DNA of 64,000 bases from Paraburkholderia bryophila (GTDB lineage: Bacteria; Pseudomonadota; Gammaproteobacteria; Burkholderiales; Burkholderiaceae). The first letter of the stretch is position 1; each line of letters starts with the position of its first letter. Shown here in pieces: positions 1-8,870 of this stretch. The DNA lies in assembly GCF_013409255.1 (NCBI RefSeq), contig NZ_JACCAS010000002.1:2656001-2720000 (forward strand). The letters are read 5' to 3'. Below the pieces are notes generated by a model. That model was not told the origin of the DNA, ran no database searches, and saw only the letters and a program-made list of their open reading frames with translations. Both the position numbers and the translations under genes were made by a program.

Positions 1-1
1 G

Positions 2-709
2 CGCGAGCAGGCCATGGAAGCGGTGCGCTTTCTGATCGGCCGCGATTGCGATGGCGTGGTGGTGATCAGCCACGATCTGCACGACGAAGACCTGATCATG
101 CTGCACAAGATGCATCCGAAGATGGTGTTTCTGAACCGCGCGTTCGATCAGTTGCCGGAGGCGTCATTTTGCGCGGATCACCGGCGCGGCGGCGAGCTGG
201 CCGCACGCACACTGCTCGATCACGGACACCGCCATATCGCGGTAATTTCAGGGCCGTTCAGCGCGTCGGACAACCAGACCCGGCTCGCGGGTTTCTTCGC
301 CGAACTGGCGCGTGAAGGCATCAAGCGCGAGGACGTCACGCTGATCGAATCGGATTTCTCGCCGGAGGGGGGGTACGCCGCCACGCGCAAGCTGCTCGAC
401 ACGACGCGGCATTTTACAGGGCTGTTCTGCGCGAACGACACGATGGCGGTGAGCGCGCTCGCGTACCTGCACGAGGCCGGGGTGGCGGTGCCGGACGAAG
501 TGTCGGTGATTGGGTACGACGACGATTACTCGGCCGCTTATGCGTCGCCCGGGCTGACGTCGGTGCATATTCCGACTGCGGAACTGACGCAGAACGCGGT
601 ACGGTGGCTGCTCAATGAGTGCTACCGGACCACGTGGGAAGTTTTCCGCGAGTTTCCGGTGAGCGTGACGATGCGCAAGTCGGTGGGGCCAGCGCCGGGC
701 GCGGTTTAG
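2..709 (+). CDS. LacI/GalR-family transcriptional regulator, C-terminal part (5' truncated by window edge)
   Basis: The reading frame is open from the first bases of the window, so the N-terminal DNA-binding helix-turn-helix lies outside. What remains is the periplasmic-binding-protein-like sensor domain of a LacI/PurR-type repressor. Visible family marks are the D-H-R-R-G-G stretch followed by A-A-R-T-L-L, the G-H-R-H-I-A-V-I-S-G segment, the N-D-T-M-A effector-pocket segment and the V-P-D-E-V-S-V-I-G-Y-D-D signature near the C-terminus. Such proteins usually repress sugar catabolic operons and release DNA on binding a sugar or sugar phosphate. The ligand cannot be read from this fragment. 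Its stop codon overlaps the stop of the convergent RIO kinase gene by three bases. Confidence 0.9.
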   Translation, partial: REQAMEAVRFLIGRDCDGVVVISHDLHDEDLIMLHKMHPKMVFLNRAFDQLPEASFCADHRRGGELAARTLLDHGHRHIAVISGPFSASDNQTRLAGFFAELAREGIKREDVTLIESDFSPEGGYAATRKLLDTTRHFTGLFCANDTMAVSALAYLHEAGVAVPDEVSVIGYDDDYSAAYASPGLTSVHIPTAELTQNAVRWLLNECYRTTWEVFREFPVSVTMRKSVGPAPGAV

Positions 710-1563
710 GTGCCGCTGCGCAACGACTGTTCGTGGCGCTGACGCGCTTCTTCGTCGAGCCGCGTGTCTTCGAGTTCCTGCAGCACCGCTTCCAGATCGA
801 TCGGCGTAGTGTCCAGTTCGACGCGGCCGGTCAACTCACTCTCGACATGTAACGCACCCGCTTCGTAAAGCGCCCAGATTTCCTTGCCGTAACTGGCCTC
901 GAGCAATGCCGGCGCAAACTGCCCGAAATACGTGGCGAGGTTATTCACGTCGCGTTCCAGCATGGCGGGCGCTTCGAGATTGCCGGCGGCATTCACCGCT
1001 TGCGGCAGGTCGATGATGACCGGGCCGTCGGTGGCCAGCAGAATGTTGTACTCGGACAGGTCGCCGTGAATCATGCCGGCGCACAACATGCGCACCACTT
1101 CCCGAACCAGCACGGCGTGCAGTTCGAGTGCGCGTGCTTCGCTCATGTCCACGTCGTTCAGACGCGGCGCAACGTTGCCGTCGGCGTCGGTCACCAGCTC
1201 CATCAGCAATACGCCGTCGGTGCAGATAAACGGTTGCGGCACGCGCACGCCCGCGTTGGCGAGCTGGAACAACGCGTCGACTTCAGCGTTCTGCCATGCC
1301 TGTTCCTGCACTTCGCGGCCGTAGCGGCTGCCTTTTTCCATGGCGCGCTGTTCGCGGCTGTTCTTGACCTTGCGGCCTTCGCGATACGACGCGGCCTGGC
1401 GGAAACTGCGCTGTTTGGCGTCTTTATAAACCTTCGCGCAACGGATGGAGTCGCCGCTGCGCACCACGTAAACGGTGGCTTCCTTGCCGCTCATCAACTG
1501 CGAGATGACTTCGTCGATCAGGCCTTCTTCGACCAGCGGGAGCAGACGTTTGGGTGTTTTCAT
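706..1563 (-). CDS. RIO-type atypical serine/threonine protein kinase (285 aa)
   Basis: This is a bacterial RIO1-like kinase of typical size for proteobacterial members. Visible motifs are the nucleotide-loop region G-K-E-A-T-V-Y near residue 27, the catalytic loop H-G-D-L-S-E-Y-N-I-L-L with its catalytic Asp, and the metal-binding motif I-I-D-L-P-Q-A-V. RIO kinases in archaea and eukaryotes act in small-subunit ribosome maturation. The bacterial role is poorly known, so only the fold and likely ATP-dependent kinase or ATPase activity are supported. An ATG opens the frame. The gene stands alone on the minus strand and converges on the LacI-type gene. Confidence 0.88.
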   Translation of the reverse strand: MKTPKRLLPLVEEGLIDEVISQLMSGKEATVYVVRSGDSIRCAKVYKDAKQRSFRQAASYREGRKVKNSREQRAMEKGSRYGREVQEQAWQNAEVDALFQLANAGVRVPQPFICTDGVLLMELVTDADGNVAPRLNDVDMSEARALELHAVLVREVVRMLCAGMIHGDLSEYNILLATDGPVIIDLPQAVNAAGNLEAPAMLERDVNNLATYFGQFAPALLEASYGKEIWALYEAGALHVESELTGRVELDTTPIDLEAVLQELEDTRLDEEARQRHEQSLRSGT

Positions 1564-1757
1564 GCGGCCGCCCTGGAGCGGAAGGCGGCGCGGCGGCCAT
1601 GTGCGGCCGGTTGGGGGAGGGTATCGAGCGAAATTCGGATCATGCCGGATTATAAAGGGTTAGGCGGCCCTGACCGGAACGCGCGCGCCAATGCGCCGGG
1701 TTTCGCCGGCAAATGGCTGCGCCGACGTCGCGTAAATAAAGACAGTGGGTTGAAAAA

Positions 1758-1812
1758 TAACGTCCGATACCTTAGGCAAATATCGTACTTGTGTCTGAAG
1801 TATCGGACGTTA
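1758..1812. repeat. 13-bp perfect inverted repeat at the 3' end of the LysR gene
   Basis: The arm taacgtccgatac (1758-1770) is exactly complementary to gtatcggacgtta (1800-1812), with a 29-base loop. The right arm contains the stop codon of the minus-strand LysR gene. A partial third copy, cgtccgat, follows at 1818-1825 inside the coding sequence. There is no T-tract, so a plain intrinsic terminator is unlikely. It could be a 3' stabilising hairpin or a protein-binding site. Confidence 0.6.
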
Positions 1813-2763
1813 CGGTTCGTCCGATGTGCCGGAAAGCGGCCCGTCACCCTCTTCGTCATCAAGCGGCGCCTTGAGCAAAGGCCCGAGCGCCCGCTCGATG
1901 CAGTGCAGGAAATACTCCGCCGGCCGCGTCAGCTGCGACTCCTGCGGCGCCAGCAGGTACAACCGCAAAGGCGGCGGCGCGACCGGCAAGGCGAGCCGCA
2001 CGAAGCTCTGGCCCAGCGAGGTTTCTTCGAGCGAATGGGTGGTCCACGCAAAGATGGCGTCGGTGCTGACCATCAGGCTGTAGTACAGCGCGTACGACGT
2101 GCAGCGGGTAATCCGCCGCGGCGGCGTGAGTCCGGCGCGCTCGAACATCGCGCGGACAAAGCTGGGGTAGTTGTCCGTCACGTCGGTGTGAATCCATTCC
2201 GCTTCCTGTACCGCCGCGAGCGAGGTCGCGCTGGCATAGGGACTTTGCGCGCGCGCCACGAAGGCGGTGTCGAACGCGACCATCTGCCGGACGTTGCCCG
2301 AGTCGCTCACCGGCCGCGCGAACGCGGCGAATGCCAGATCCACCGTGCGGTTGCGTAGTTGCTCCTGCAACTGGTTGAAACCGAGTTCACGAAACTCCAG
2401 CGTGACCTGCGGCCAGCGCTGACGAAATTCGACGAACGCCTCGGTTAGCCCGGTCGTACCGACAATCGGCGTCACGCCGATCACCAGGCTGCCGTCCCGC
2501 AAACCTTTCAGATGCGCCATGTCTTCCTCGGCGCGCTCCATTTCCCGCACCACCGTGCGCGCCCGGCTCACCAGCGCCGCGCCTTCGGCGGTGGGCACGA
2601 CGCCCCACTGATTGCGCTCCAGCAGGCGAACGCCGAACTCCGTCTCCAGTTCCCGCACGGCTTTCGTGATGGCCGGCTGCGTCACGTAGAGCGCCTTCGC
2701 CGCGCCGTTGATGCTGCCGGTCGACGCAATCGCGACCAGCGCCCGTAAATGATGAAGTTTCAT
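1810..2763 (-). CDS. LysR-family transcriptional regulator, divergent to amidohydrolase (317 aa)
   Basis: The protein starts M-K-L-H-H-L-R-A-L and has the LysR winged helix-turn-helix in its first 60 residues (S-I-N-G-A-A-K-A-L-Y-V-T-Q-P-A-I-T-K-A-V). The substrate-binding co-inducer domain follows. I chose the ATG at 2763 because the helix-turn-helix begins there; an in-frame start 36 bases upstream would add an atypical leader. It is divergently transcribed from an M20 amidohydrolase, a porin and an MFS transporter, the classic arrangement for a LysR protein controlling its neighbours. By context it may resemble AbgR-type regulators of aminoacyl-amide use; the inducer is unknown. Confidence 0.88.
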   Translation of the reverse strand: MKLHHLRALVAIASTGSINGAAKALYVTQPAITKAVRELETEFGVRLLERNQWGVVPTAEGAALVSRARTVVREMERAEEDMAHLKGLRDGSLVIGVTPIVGTTGLTEAFVEFRQRWPQVTLEFRELGFNQLQEQLRNRTVDLAFAAFARPVSDSGNVRQMVAFDTAFVARAQSPYASATSLAAVQEAEWIHTDVTDNYPSFVRAMFERAGLTPPRRITRCTSYALYYSLMVSTDAIFAWTTHSLEETSLGQSFVRLALPVAPPPLRLYLLAPQESQLTRPAEYFLHCIERALGPLLKAPLDDEEGDGPLSGTSDEP

Positions 2764-2773
2764 GATGCGGAAG

Positions 2774-2790
2774 ATAACACTGCAGGTTAT
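2774..2790. promoter_or_regulatory. Candidate LysR operator between divergent genes
   Basis: The site is ataac-N7-gttat, an interrupted dyad with the palindromic centre ctgcag. It lies 11 bases upstream of the LysR start codon, in the spacer that also feeds the divergent amidohydrolase. LysR proteins typically bind such interrupted dyads beside their own promoter. This is inference from position and symmetry only. Confidence 0.4.
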
Positions 2791-2886
2791 GCGTATCAAA
2801 ATTTGTGCTTTTTTGTTTCGGGCGAGGATCTTTACGCTTGGCTTCGAACGGTTGCGATACGGCAGCCTTCTTGAACGGAGTCATGA

Positions 2887-4077
2887 ATGACGCAGTCTTT
2901 TCCCCCACTTCTCGCCGAGCTGCGCGAGACCGAGCACGAATTCATTTCGATTCGCCACGACATTCACGCGCACCCGGAGCTCGGCTTCGCTGAAACGCGC
3001 ACGGCCGGGCTGGTCGCCGGCAAGCTCGCCGAATGGGGGTATGCGGTGACGACGGGTGTCGGCGGCACGGGGGTAGTCGGCCAGTTGAAACGCGGCACGT
3101 CGGACCGCACGCTCGGGCTGCGCGCCGATATGGACGCGCTGCCGATCCAGGAGGCGACCGGTCTGCCGTACGCGAGCACGGTCGCGCGGACCATGCATGC
3201 GTGCGGTCACGACGGCCACACGGCGATGCTGCTGGCGGCGGCGCATCGTCTCGCGACGAAGGGCGAGTTCGACGGCACGCTGAACCTGATCTTCCAGCCG
3301 GCGGAAGAAGGACTGGGCGGCGCGTCGAAGATGATCGCGGACGGTCTCTTCACGCGCTTTCCGTGCGACCAGGTGTTCGCGCTGCACAACGCGCCGGGCC
3401 TGCCGGTCGGTCATTTCGCGCTGCGCCACGGCTGCATGATGGCGTCGTCCGATTCGGTGACGATCACCGTGACCGGCAAAGGCACGCACGGCGCGATGCC
3501 GCAGCTCGGCTGCGATCCGATCGTGGCGGCGTCCAACATCGTGCTGGCCTTGCAGTCGATCGTCGCACGCAACATCGAGCCGACCCGCGCAGCGGTGGTG
3601 ACGGTCGGTGCGTTCAACGCGGGCACCGCGCCGAATGTGATTCCCGAAACGGCGACGCTGCAACTCTCGGTCCGCGCGCTCGACGCCGAAACACGCGACA
3701 AGGTCGAAGCGCGGATTCGCAGCATTGCGCACCTGCAGGCGCAAACCTACGGCGCCAGCGCCGAGGTCGACTACCGGCAGATCTCGCGACCGCTGATCAA
3801 TCACCGCGGCGCGGCCGACCTCGCGATCGCCACCATCGAAGCGCTCGCGGGTCCACACGGCTACACGCTGATGCCCGATGCCGTGATGGGCAGCGAGGAC
3901 TTCTCGTGGATGACCGAAGTGGTGCCGGGCTGCTACGTGGTGCTCGGCAACGGCGTCGACTCTCACGGCGGTTGCGCGGTCCACAACCCGGCATACGACT
4001 TCAACGACGCGGCGCTTAGTTGGGGCGCCGCGTATTTCGTCGGGCTCACCGAGCGCTATCTGAGCGCACCGCGATGA
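2887..4077 (+). CDS. M20-family metallo-amidohydrolase (hippurate / N-acyl amino acid hydrolase type, 396 aa)
   Basis: This is a cytoplasmic zinc-type amidohydrolase that cleaves N-acyl or N-aroyl amino acids (hippurate-like) to the amino acid and an acid. The metal-binding motifs are all visible: H-A-H-P-E-L-G-F near residue 23, H-A-C-G-H-D-G-H-T-A-M near residue 100, the catalytic glutamate region Q-P-A-E-E-G-L-G-G near 135, and M-G-S-E-D-F-S-W-M near 340. Length is normal for the HipO/AbgB family. The ATG at 2887 has a ggag Shine-Dalgarno element; an overlapping ATG four bases earlier is out of frame. A porin and a metabolite transporter follow on the same strand, suggesting one uptake-and-hydrolysis unit. 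Confidence 0.9.
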   Translation: MTQSFPPLLAELRETEHEFISIRHDIHAHPELGFAETRTAGLVAGKLAEWGYAVTTGVGGTGVVGQLKRGTSDRTLGLRADMDALPIQEATGLPYASTVARTMHACGHDGHTAMLLAAAHRLATKGEFDGTLNLIFQPAEEGLGGASKMIADGLFTRFPCDQVFALHNAPGLPVGHFALRHGCMMASSDSVTITVTGKGTHGAMPQLGCDPIVAASNIVLALQSIVARNIEPTRAAVVTVGAFNAGTAPNVIPETATLQLSVRALDAETRDKVEARIRSIAHLQAQTYGASAEVDYRQISRPLINHRGAADLAIATIEALAGPHGYTLMPDAVMGSEDFSWMTEVVPGCYVVLGNGVDSHGGCAVHNPAYDFNDAALSWGAAYFVGLTERYLSAPR

Positions 4078-4176
4078 GCGCATCGATTCGCCGAGGCTGC
4101 GGCTGATCCGCCCGGCGACACCCCCCGGCACGTCACTTTCCACACAACAAATCGCAAGCGAGAAAGAGGGAGACCC

Positions 4177-5346
4177 ATGAAGAAATGCATCGCAATGAGC
4201 GCGGCACTGCTGACGCTCGGGACCGGCACGGCGCACGCCGAACCGTATCAGGTGACCTTGCTGTCCGCGCTGCCGGAGTTCAACGGCAGCCTGCGCGAAG
4301 GCGTGGCGCTCTACGGCTCGGTCGATATGGGCATCAACTACCAGAGCGTGGGCGGCAGGTCGCTGGTGCAGACGCAGAGCGGCGGCGAATGGACGTCGAA
4401 GTTCGGGCTGTTCGGACGCGAGGATCTGGGCGGCGGCCTGCGCGCCGAGTTCAACCTGGAAAATGGATTTCTCGCCAACAACGGCACGCAGCAGGACAGC
4501 ACCTCGTTCTTCAATCGCGAGTCGTGGGTCGGCCTGAATTCGTCGACGTATGGCCGCGTGCGCTTCGGCAAGCAGATCGGCACGGGCCTGCCGCTCTTCG
4601 TCGACGTGTTCGGCACGGTGGGCACCAACTCCGCCTATACGTGGCTCGGCACGGCGGTCGTGCAGACGCCGAAGGGCTATGGCTACAACAGCGACCTCGG
4701 CGCGGGCGCCACGCAACTCGCCGCGCGCGTGAACAACGCGATCACCTATCTGTCGCCGAGCTTCGCGGGCTTCAGCACCGAGTTGATGTACGCGCCCAGC
4801 AACGTGGCCGGCCAGGCGCCGACCGCGGCGGCGCAGGGCGCGTTATTGCAGTGGTACAACGGCACGACCTATCTGACGGCCAACTTCAACCAGGTGTGGG
4901 GCGCAAACGGCACGAGCACGGTGCGCAACGATCTGTACGGCCTCGGTGTGGTCTACGACACCGGCAAGATCGTGTTGTCGGGCGCCTTCAATCAGTACGC
5001 GCCGAAGCTCGTCAACGACGGCGTCGCGCGTGTCTATACGCTCGGCACGATCTGGCCGATCGGGCGCAACGCGTTTCGCGCGTCGGTGGTGTATCGCGAT
5101 ACGTCCGGCGTGCACGACTCGGCGAACAAACTCGCGAAAGACTCCGCGCTCGGCGTGATGCTTGGCTACGACTACACGTTGTCGAAACGAACCGGCCTGT
5201 ATGCGCGCGCCGGGTTCATCCGCAATTACGGCATCTCCACGGTATTGCTGAACAACAACCCGCTGCCGACGCAAACCGGCAGCACCGCGCCGGAACTCGG
5301 CACGACACCGGTGACGGTATCGCTCGGCATGTATCACAACTTCTAG
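4177..5346 (+). CDS. Gram-negative general porin (OmpC-like, 389 aa)
   Basis: The N-terminus is a clear Sec signal peptide (M-K-K-C-I-A-M-S-A-A-L-L-T-L-G..., cleavage after A-H-A near residue 22). A betaproteobacterial trimeric porin barrel follows, with S-V-D-M-G-I-N-Y, the L-G-G-G-L-R-A-E-F-N-L-E segment typical of this family, and the C-terminal aromatic Y-H-N-F end needed for BAM insertion. A purine-rich Shine-Dalgarno region (aagagggaga) precedes the ATG. The gene sits between the amidohydrolase and an MHS-type transporter, so it probably supplies outer-membrane passage for the same substrate. Substrate preference cannot be read from sequence. Confidence 0.9.
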   Translation: MKKCIAMSAALLTLGTGTAHAEPYQVTLLSALPEFNGSLREGVALYGSVDMGINYQSVGGRSLVQTQSGGEWTSKFGLFGREDLGGGLRAEFNLENGFLANNGTQQDSTSFFNRESWVGLNSSTYGRVRFGKQIGTGLPLFVDVFGTVGTNSAYTWLGTAVVQTPKGYGYNSDLGAGATQLAARVNNAITYLSPSFAGFSTELMYAPSNVAGQAPTAAAQGALLQWYNGTTYLTANFNQVWGANGTSTVRNDLYGLGVVYDTGKIVLSGAFNQYAPKLVNDGVARVYTLGTIWPIGRNAFRASVVYRDTSGVHDSANKLAKDSALGVMLGYDYTLSKRTGLYARAGFIRNYGISTVLLNNNPLPTQTGSTAPELGTTPVTVSLGMYHNF

Positions 5347-5351
5347 GCGCG

Positions 5352-6695
5352 ATGCTCCCCATGAATGCCATCCAACCCCATGCAAGCGTGGTCGCCGGCC
5401 AGGCGGCCGAACCACGCGCGTCGCGCCGGACCATCGTCGCGGCGACGCTCGGCAACGGCCTGGAGTTCTTCGACTTCACGGTCTACAGTTTTTTCGCGGC
5501 GCTGATCGGCAAGCTGTTCTTTCCGGCCGGCAGCGAGGCCGGCGCGCTGATGATGTCGCTCGCGACGTTCGGCGTCGGCTTCGTCGTGCGGCCGCTCGGT
5601 AGCATCGTGATCGGCGCGTACGCCGACCGCGCGGGACGCAAGCAGGCGCTGGTGCTGACCGTGTCGTTGATGGCGCTCGGCACCGGCATGATTGGCCTCG
5701 CGCCGACCTACGCGTCGATCGGTCTCGCGGCGCCCGCGCTGATCGTGTTCGGCCGCTTGCTGCAAGGCTTTTCGGCGGGCGGCGAAGTGGGCGCGGCCAC
5801 CACGCTGCTGATGGAATCGGGCAGCGCGGGGCGGCGCGGTTCGCTGGTGAGCTGGCAAATGGCTTCGCAGGGCGGCGCGGCGCTGGCCGGCGCGCTGGTC
5901 GCGGCGACGCTGTCGCGCTGCCTGTCGCACGAGGCGCTGCTGGCGTGGGGCTGGCGGGTGCCGTTTCTGATCGGCCTGCTGATCGGTCCGCTCGGTTTCT
6001 ATCTGCGCCGGCATCTGGACGAGACCTTGCCGGCCGTGCGCACCGGGCAGGGGCAAACGAAAACGCCAACGCATGGCATGGCGACCTCCCAGACGGCCTC
6101 GCCGAAGCCGCGTATCGAATGGCGGCAAATCGTGGCGGGCACGATGCTGGTGATCGGCGGCACCTCGACGATGTACGTGATCGTCTTTTTTCTACCCGCC
6201 TTCCTCACGATGACGACCGGCATGCCGTCGGCCGTCTCGCTGCTGGCCGGCTGCACGGCGGGTCTGGTGCTGCTGGTCGGCTCGCCGTTCGCCGGCCGTC
6301 TCGCGGACCGGATGCCGCATCGCAAGACCTTGCTGTACGCGGTGTCGGTGGTATCGCTCGTGCTGCTGCTGCCGGCCTTCTACGCGATCAAAACCTGGCC
6401 GTCGATCGGCACGGTGGTGCTCGTCGTGTTCGTGCTGACCGGGTTGATGACGACGTCCAGTCCAGCGGGTTTCGTTCTGATTCTCGAAGCGTTCAAACCG
6501 GAAGTGCGCGCGACCTCGCTCGGCGTGATTTATGCGCTGGGCGTGACGATCTTCGGCGGCTTCGCGCAGTTGATCGTCAGCGCGCTGTGGCGCCTGTCGG
6601 GCAGTTTCTACGCGCCGGCCTGGTACATGCTGGTCTGCGGCCTCGTGAGTTTCGCGGGCGTGCTGCTGTTCAGGGAAGCCGGTCAGGGTGCGTAG
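5352..6695 (+). CDS. MFS transporter, metabolite:H+ symporter (MHS) family (447 aa)
   Basis: This inner-membrane transporter has about twelve hydrophobic segments. The N-terminal N-G-L-E-F-F-D-F-T-V-Y-S-F-F matches the MHS-family signature, and the loop Y-A-D-R-A-G-R-K is the MFS D-R-x-G-R-R/K motif between helices 2 and 3. Related proteins import organic acids, shikimate or proline with protons. The frame stays open far upstream through the whole porin gene. I place the start at the ATG at 5352, five bases after the porin stop, because the protein matches the family from there; 5361 is an alternative. It is likely co-transcribed with the porin and amidohydrolase. Confidence 0.87.
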   Translation: MLPMNAIQPHASVVAGQAAEPRASRRTIVAATLGNGLEFFDFTVYSFFAALIGKLFFPAGSEAGALMMSLATFGVGFVVRPLGSIVIGAYADRAGRKQALVLTVSLMALGTGMIGLAPTYASIGLAAPALIVFGRLLQGFSAGGEVGAATTLLMESGSAGRRGSLVSWQMASQGGAALAGALVAATLSRCLSHEALLAWGWRVPFLIGLLIGPLGFYLRRHLDETLPAVRTGQGQTKTPTHGMATSQTASPKPRIEWRQIVAGTMLVIGGTSTMYVIVFFLPAFLTMTTGMPSAVSLLAGCTAGLVLLVGSPFAGRLADRMPHRKTLLYAVSVVSLVLLLPAFYAIKTWPSIGTVVLVVFVLTGLMTTSSPAGFVLILEAFKPEVRATSLGVIYALGVTIFGGFAQLIVSALWRLSGSFYAPAWYMLVCGLVSFAGVLLFREAGQGA

Positions 6696-6862
6696 GCCTG
6701 GTTCGCCCGGCGTCGCGTGCGGGCTGCGTGGCGCCGGCGTTTTCGATTGAGCTGCCAGAGGCGGTCGGCGATCGCAGCACCGTAACGGCCTCGTAATCAT
6801 CTGCAACAGTGTTTTGCGGTTTCCCCTCCTGCGATTTGTTTTTGCTTCGCTTAAACTCGCTA

Positions 6863-6877
6863 GTAACAATTTGTTAC
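6863..6877. promoter_or_regulatory. 15-bp palindrome gtaacaa-t-ttgttac
   Basis: There are two perfect 7-bp arms around a single central base, in an AT-rich patch 11 bases upstream of a small candidate ORF and about 260 bases upstream of the SulP start. Its symmetry suggests a dimeric regulator site. The regulator is unknown. Confidence 0.4.
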
Positions 6878-6887
6878 GGGGTCCGAG

Positions 6888-6986
6888 ATGTTGACCGCAT
6901 TCGTTTTTGCCTGCCCGCTTTGCATCGTCGCGCTGTTCAGTTTCGCGCGTCACGTGGATCCAGTCACGGGCCGCTTCAAGCGCTAA
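6888..6986 (+). CDS. Candidate small hydrophobic peptide (32 aa)
   Basis: An ATG preceded by acggggtccgag opens a 32-codon frame. The first 20 residues are strongly hydrophobic (M-L-T-A-F-V-F-A-C-P-L-C-I-V-A-L-F-S-F-A) and the tail is basic (R-F-K-R). This is the profile of a single-span small membrane protein. The palindrome just upstream could be its promoter region. No homologue is recognised, and chance occurrence is quite possible. Confidence 0.25.
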   Translation: MLTAFVFACPLCIVALFSFARHVDPVTGRFKR

Positions 6987-7134
6987 ATCCAGAAACCGGA
7001 TTGCCGTGCCGCGTCATGCCGGTCGCCGCCGGCTGACACGACTATCTTCAGCCGTTTCATCGCCAGGTCTTGCCTTTGTGTGCCGAATCGCGGCACGATG
7101 CGCGATTACCATCAAGAATGGGGCAGCATCGCGT

Positions 7135-8847
7135 ATGCGAGATTTTCTGGCGAGTATGACGGCGCGCATGAGCGTGCTGAAGGGCGTCCTTCCCTTGACG
7201 CGCGCTGGCGCCGCGCGCGATGCGCTGGCCGGCGTGCAACTCGCGTCGATGGATATTCCGCAGGTACTGGGGTACGCGCGTATCGCCGGCATGCCGGCCG
7301 TGGCAGGGCTTTACACCGTTTTCCTGCCGTTGCTCGCCTTTGCGTTTTTCGGTGCCTCCCGGCACCTCGTGGTCGCCGCCGATTCCGCGACCGCCACCAT
7401 CTTCGCGAGCCGGCTCTCCACCATGGCGCCGGCGTCGAGCGTCGAATATGCGTCGCTCGCCGCGACGGTCGCGTTGCTGACCGCCGCGTTGCTGCTCGTC
7501 GCGCGCATTTTCAAACTGGGCTTTCTGGCCGACTTTCTGTCGCGCACCGTGCTGGTCGGCTTTCTCGCGGGCGTCGGCGTGCAGGTCGGCATTGCCATGC
7601 TCGGCGACATGTTCGGCGTGCCCGGCCATGCGGCGAGCAGCGTCGCGCAAGTGGCGCTGGTGGTGCGCGAAGCGGCGCAGATCCATCTGCCGACGCTCTG
7701 CATTTCGCTGCTGGTGGTCGTCTCCATTCTCGCGTGCAAACGCTTTTTGCCGCGTGCGCCGGTGCCGCTGTTCGCCGTCGTGGCGGGCATCGCCGCCAGC
7801 GATATCTACGGCTTCGCGGCGCACGGCATCTCCGTGCTCGGGCCGGTGGCGGGCGGACTGCCGCCGCTGCGCATGCCTTCCGTAACGTGGCAGCAGATGC
7901 TCGATCTGTTGCCGGTCGCGGCCTCCTGTTTCGTGATGATCGTCGCGCAGAGCGCCGCCGCGAGCCGCGTGTTCGCCGAGCGTTATCACGAACCCGTCGA
8001 CACCAACGCCGACCTGCTGGGCATCGCCGCGGCCAACGCGGCGGCGGCGTTCACGGGCGCCTTCGTGGTCAACGGCAGCCCGACGCAAACGGCCATGGGC
8101 GATCGCGCGGGCACGCGCAGCCAGTTCGCGCAGGTTGTGTTCGCGGCAGTGGTGGTGGTCGTGCTGCTGTTTTTCAGCCGCTTTTTGCAGTATCTGCCGC
8201 ATTGCATTCTCGCCAGCATCGTCTTCACGATCGCCGTCGGTCTGATCAACGTGCAGGCGCTGTTTTCGATTCGCCGCGAAAGTCCGGGCGAATTCACGCT
8301 GGCCGTGTTTACCGCGCTGGCGGTCGTGCTGATCGGCGTCGAGCACGGCATTCTGGTCGCCGTGGCCCTCTCGCTACTGCGCCACGTGCGCCACAGTTAC
8401 CGTCCTCACACGATGATTCTCGCGCCCGGCGACGGCGGCGTCTGGGTGCCGGTGCCGGCCGTGCCCGGCATGCAGACCGCGCCGGGGTTGATCGTCTATC
8501 GCTTCGGCGCCGACCTGTTCTACGCGAACGATCACTTCTTCGTCGACGATACACGCCGCCTGATCGATCACGCGCCGAGCAAGGTGCGCTGGTTCGTCGT
8601 CGACGCGAGCGCGATTACCGACCTCGACTATTCGGCGGCGCGTTCGGTGGGGGAGTTGTGCGAGGCGTTGAAGGCCAGCGGCATCGAGGTGATCTTCGCC
8701 CGCGTAAACCGATATCTGCGCGCGGATATGGACCGGCATGGGATCACGCCGGTGATCGACACGAGCTGCATTTTCAGCACCCTGCACGAGGCGCTGCGCT
8801 CGGCCGGTGTGGATAAGCCGGACCTGCACGTCAAGGAAGCCACCTAG
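7135..8847 (+). CDS. SulP-family inorganic anion transporter with STAS domain (570 aa)
   Basis: This is an inner-membrane anion transporter or channel of the SLC26/SulP family. The N-terminal half has many hydrophobic helices, starting with the region A-L-A-G-V-Q-L-A-S-M-D-I-P-Q-V-L-G-Y-A, equivalent to the SulP signature around helix 1. The C-terminal part (about residues 450-560) is a STAS domain with the D-L-D-Y-S-A-A motif. I use the ATG at 7135 because homology begins just after it, although the frame is open back to 6907. Transported ions in the family include sulfate, bicarbonate and dicarboxylates. No carbonic anhydrase or sulfate gene adjoins to narrow it. Confidence 0.88.
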   Translation: MRDFLASMTARMSVLKGVLPLTRAGAARDALAGVQLASMDIPQVLGYARIAGMPAVAGLYTVFLPLLAFAFFGASRHLVVAADSATATIFASRLSTMAPASSVEYASLAATVALLTAALLLVARIFKLGFLADFLSRTVLVGFLAGVGVQVGIAMLGDMFGVPGHAASSVAQVALVVREAAQIHLPTLCISLLVVVSILACKRFLPRAPVPLFAVVAGIAASDIYGFAAHGISVLGPVAGGLPPLRMPSVTWQQMLDLLPVAASCFVMIVAQSAAASRVFAERYHEPVDTNADLLGIAAANAAAAFTGAFVVNGSPTQTAMGDRAGTRSQFAQVVFAAVVVVVLLFFSRFLQYLPHCILASIVFTIAVGLINVQALFSIRRESPGEFTLAVFTALAVVLIGVEHGILVAVALSLLRHVRHSYRPHTMILAPGDGGVWVPVPAVPGMQTAPGLIVYRFGADLFYANDHFFVDDTRRLIDHAPSKVRWFVVDASAITDLDYSAARSVGELCEALKASGIEVIFARVNRYLRADMDRHGITPVIDTSCIFSTLHEALRSAGVDKPDLHVKEAT

Positions 8848-8870
8848 GCGCTGGTTCTCGCCGGTTCCGT

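Larger units (their letters stand above)
6696..7134 (+). other. 439-bp intergenic region before the SulP gene
   Basis: No full-size gene is supported here. It contains a 15-bp palindrome at 6863-6877 and a possible 32-codon open frame at 6888-6986 (listed separately). The longer frames crossing this stretch are in-frame extensions of the SulP gene or frames with no recognisable composition. Confidence 0.5.

Noticed and set aside
4185..5351. Very long open frame running through the porin gene into the MFS transporter, as if a fusion protein
   Set aside because: The upstream part is arginine-rich and is the out-of-frame shadow of the porin. Family resemblance starts only at the ATG at 5352.
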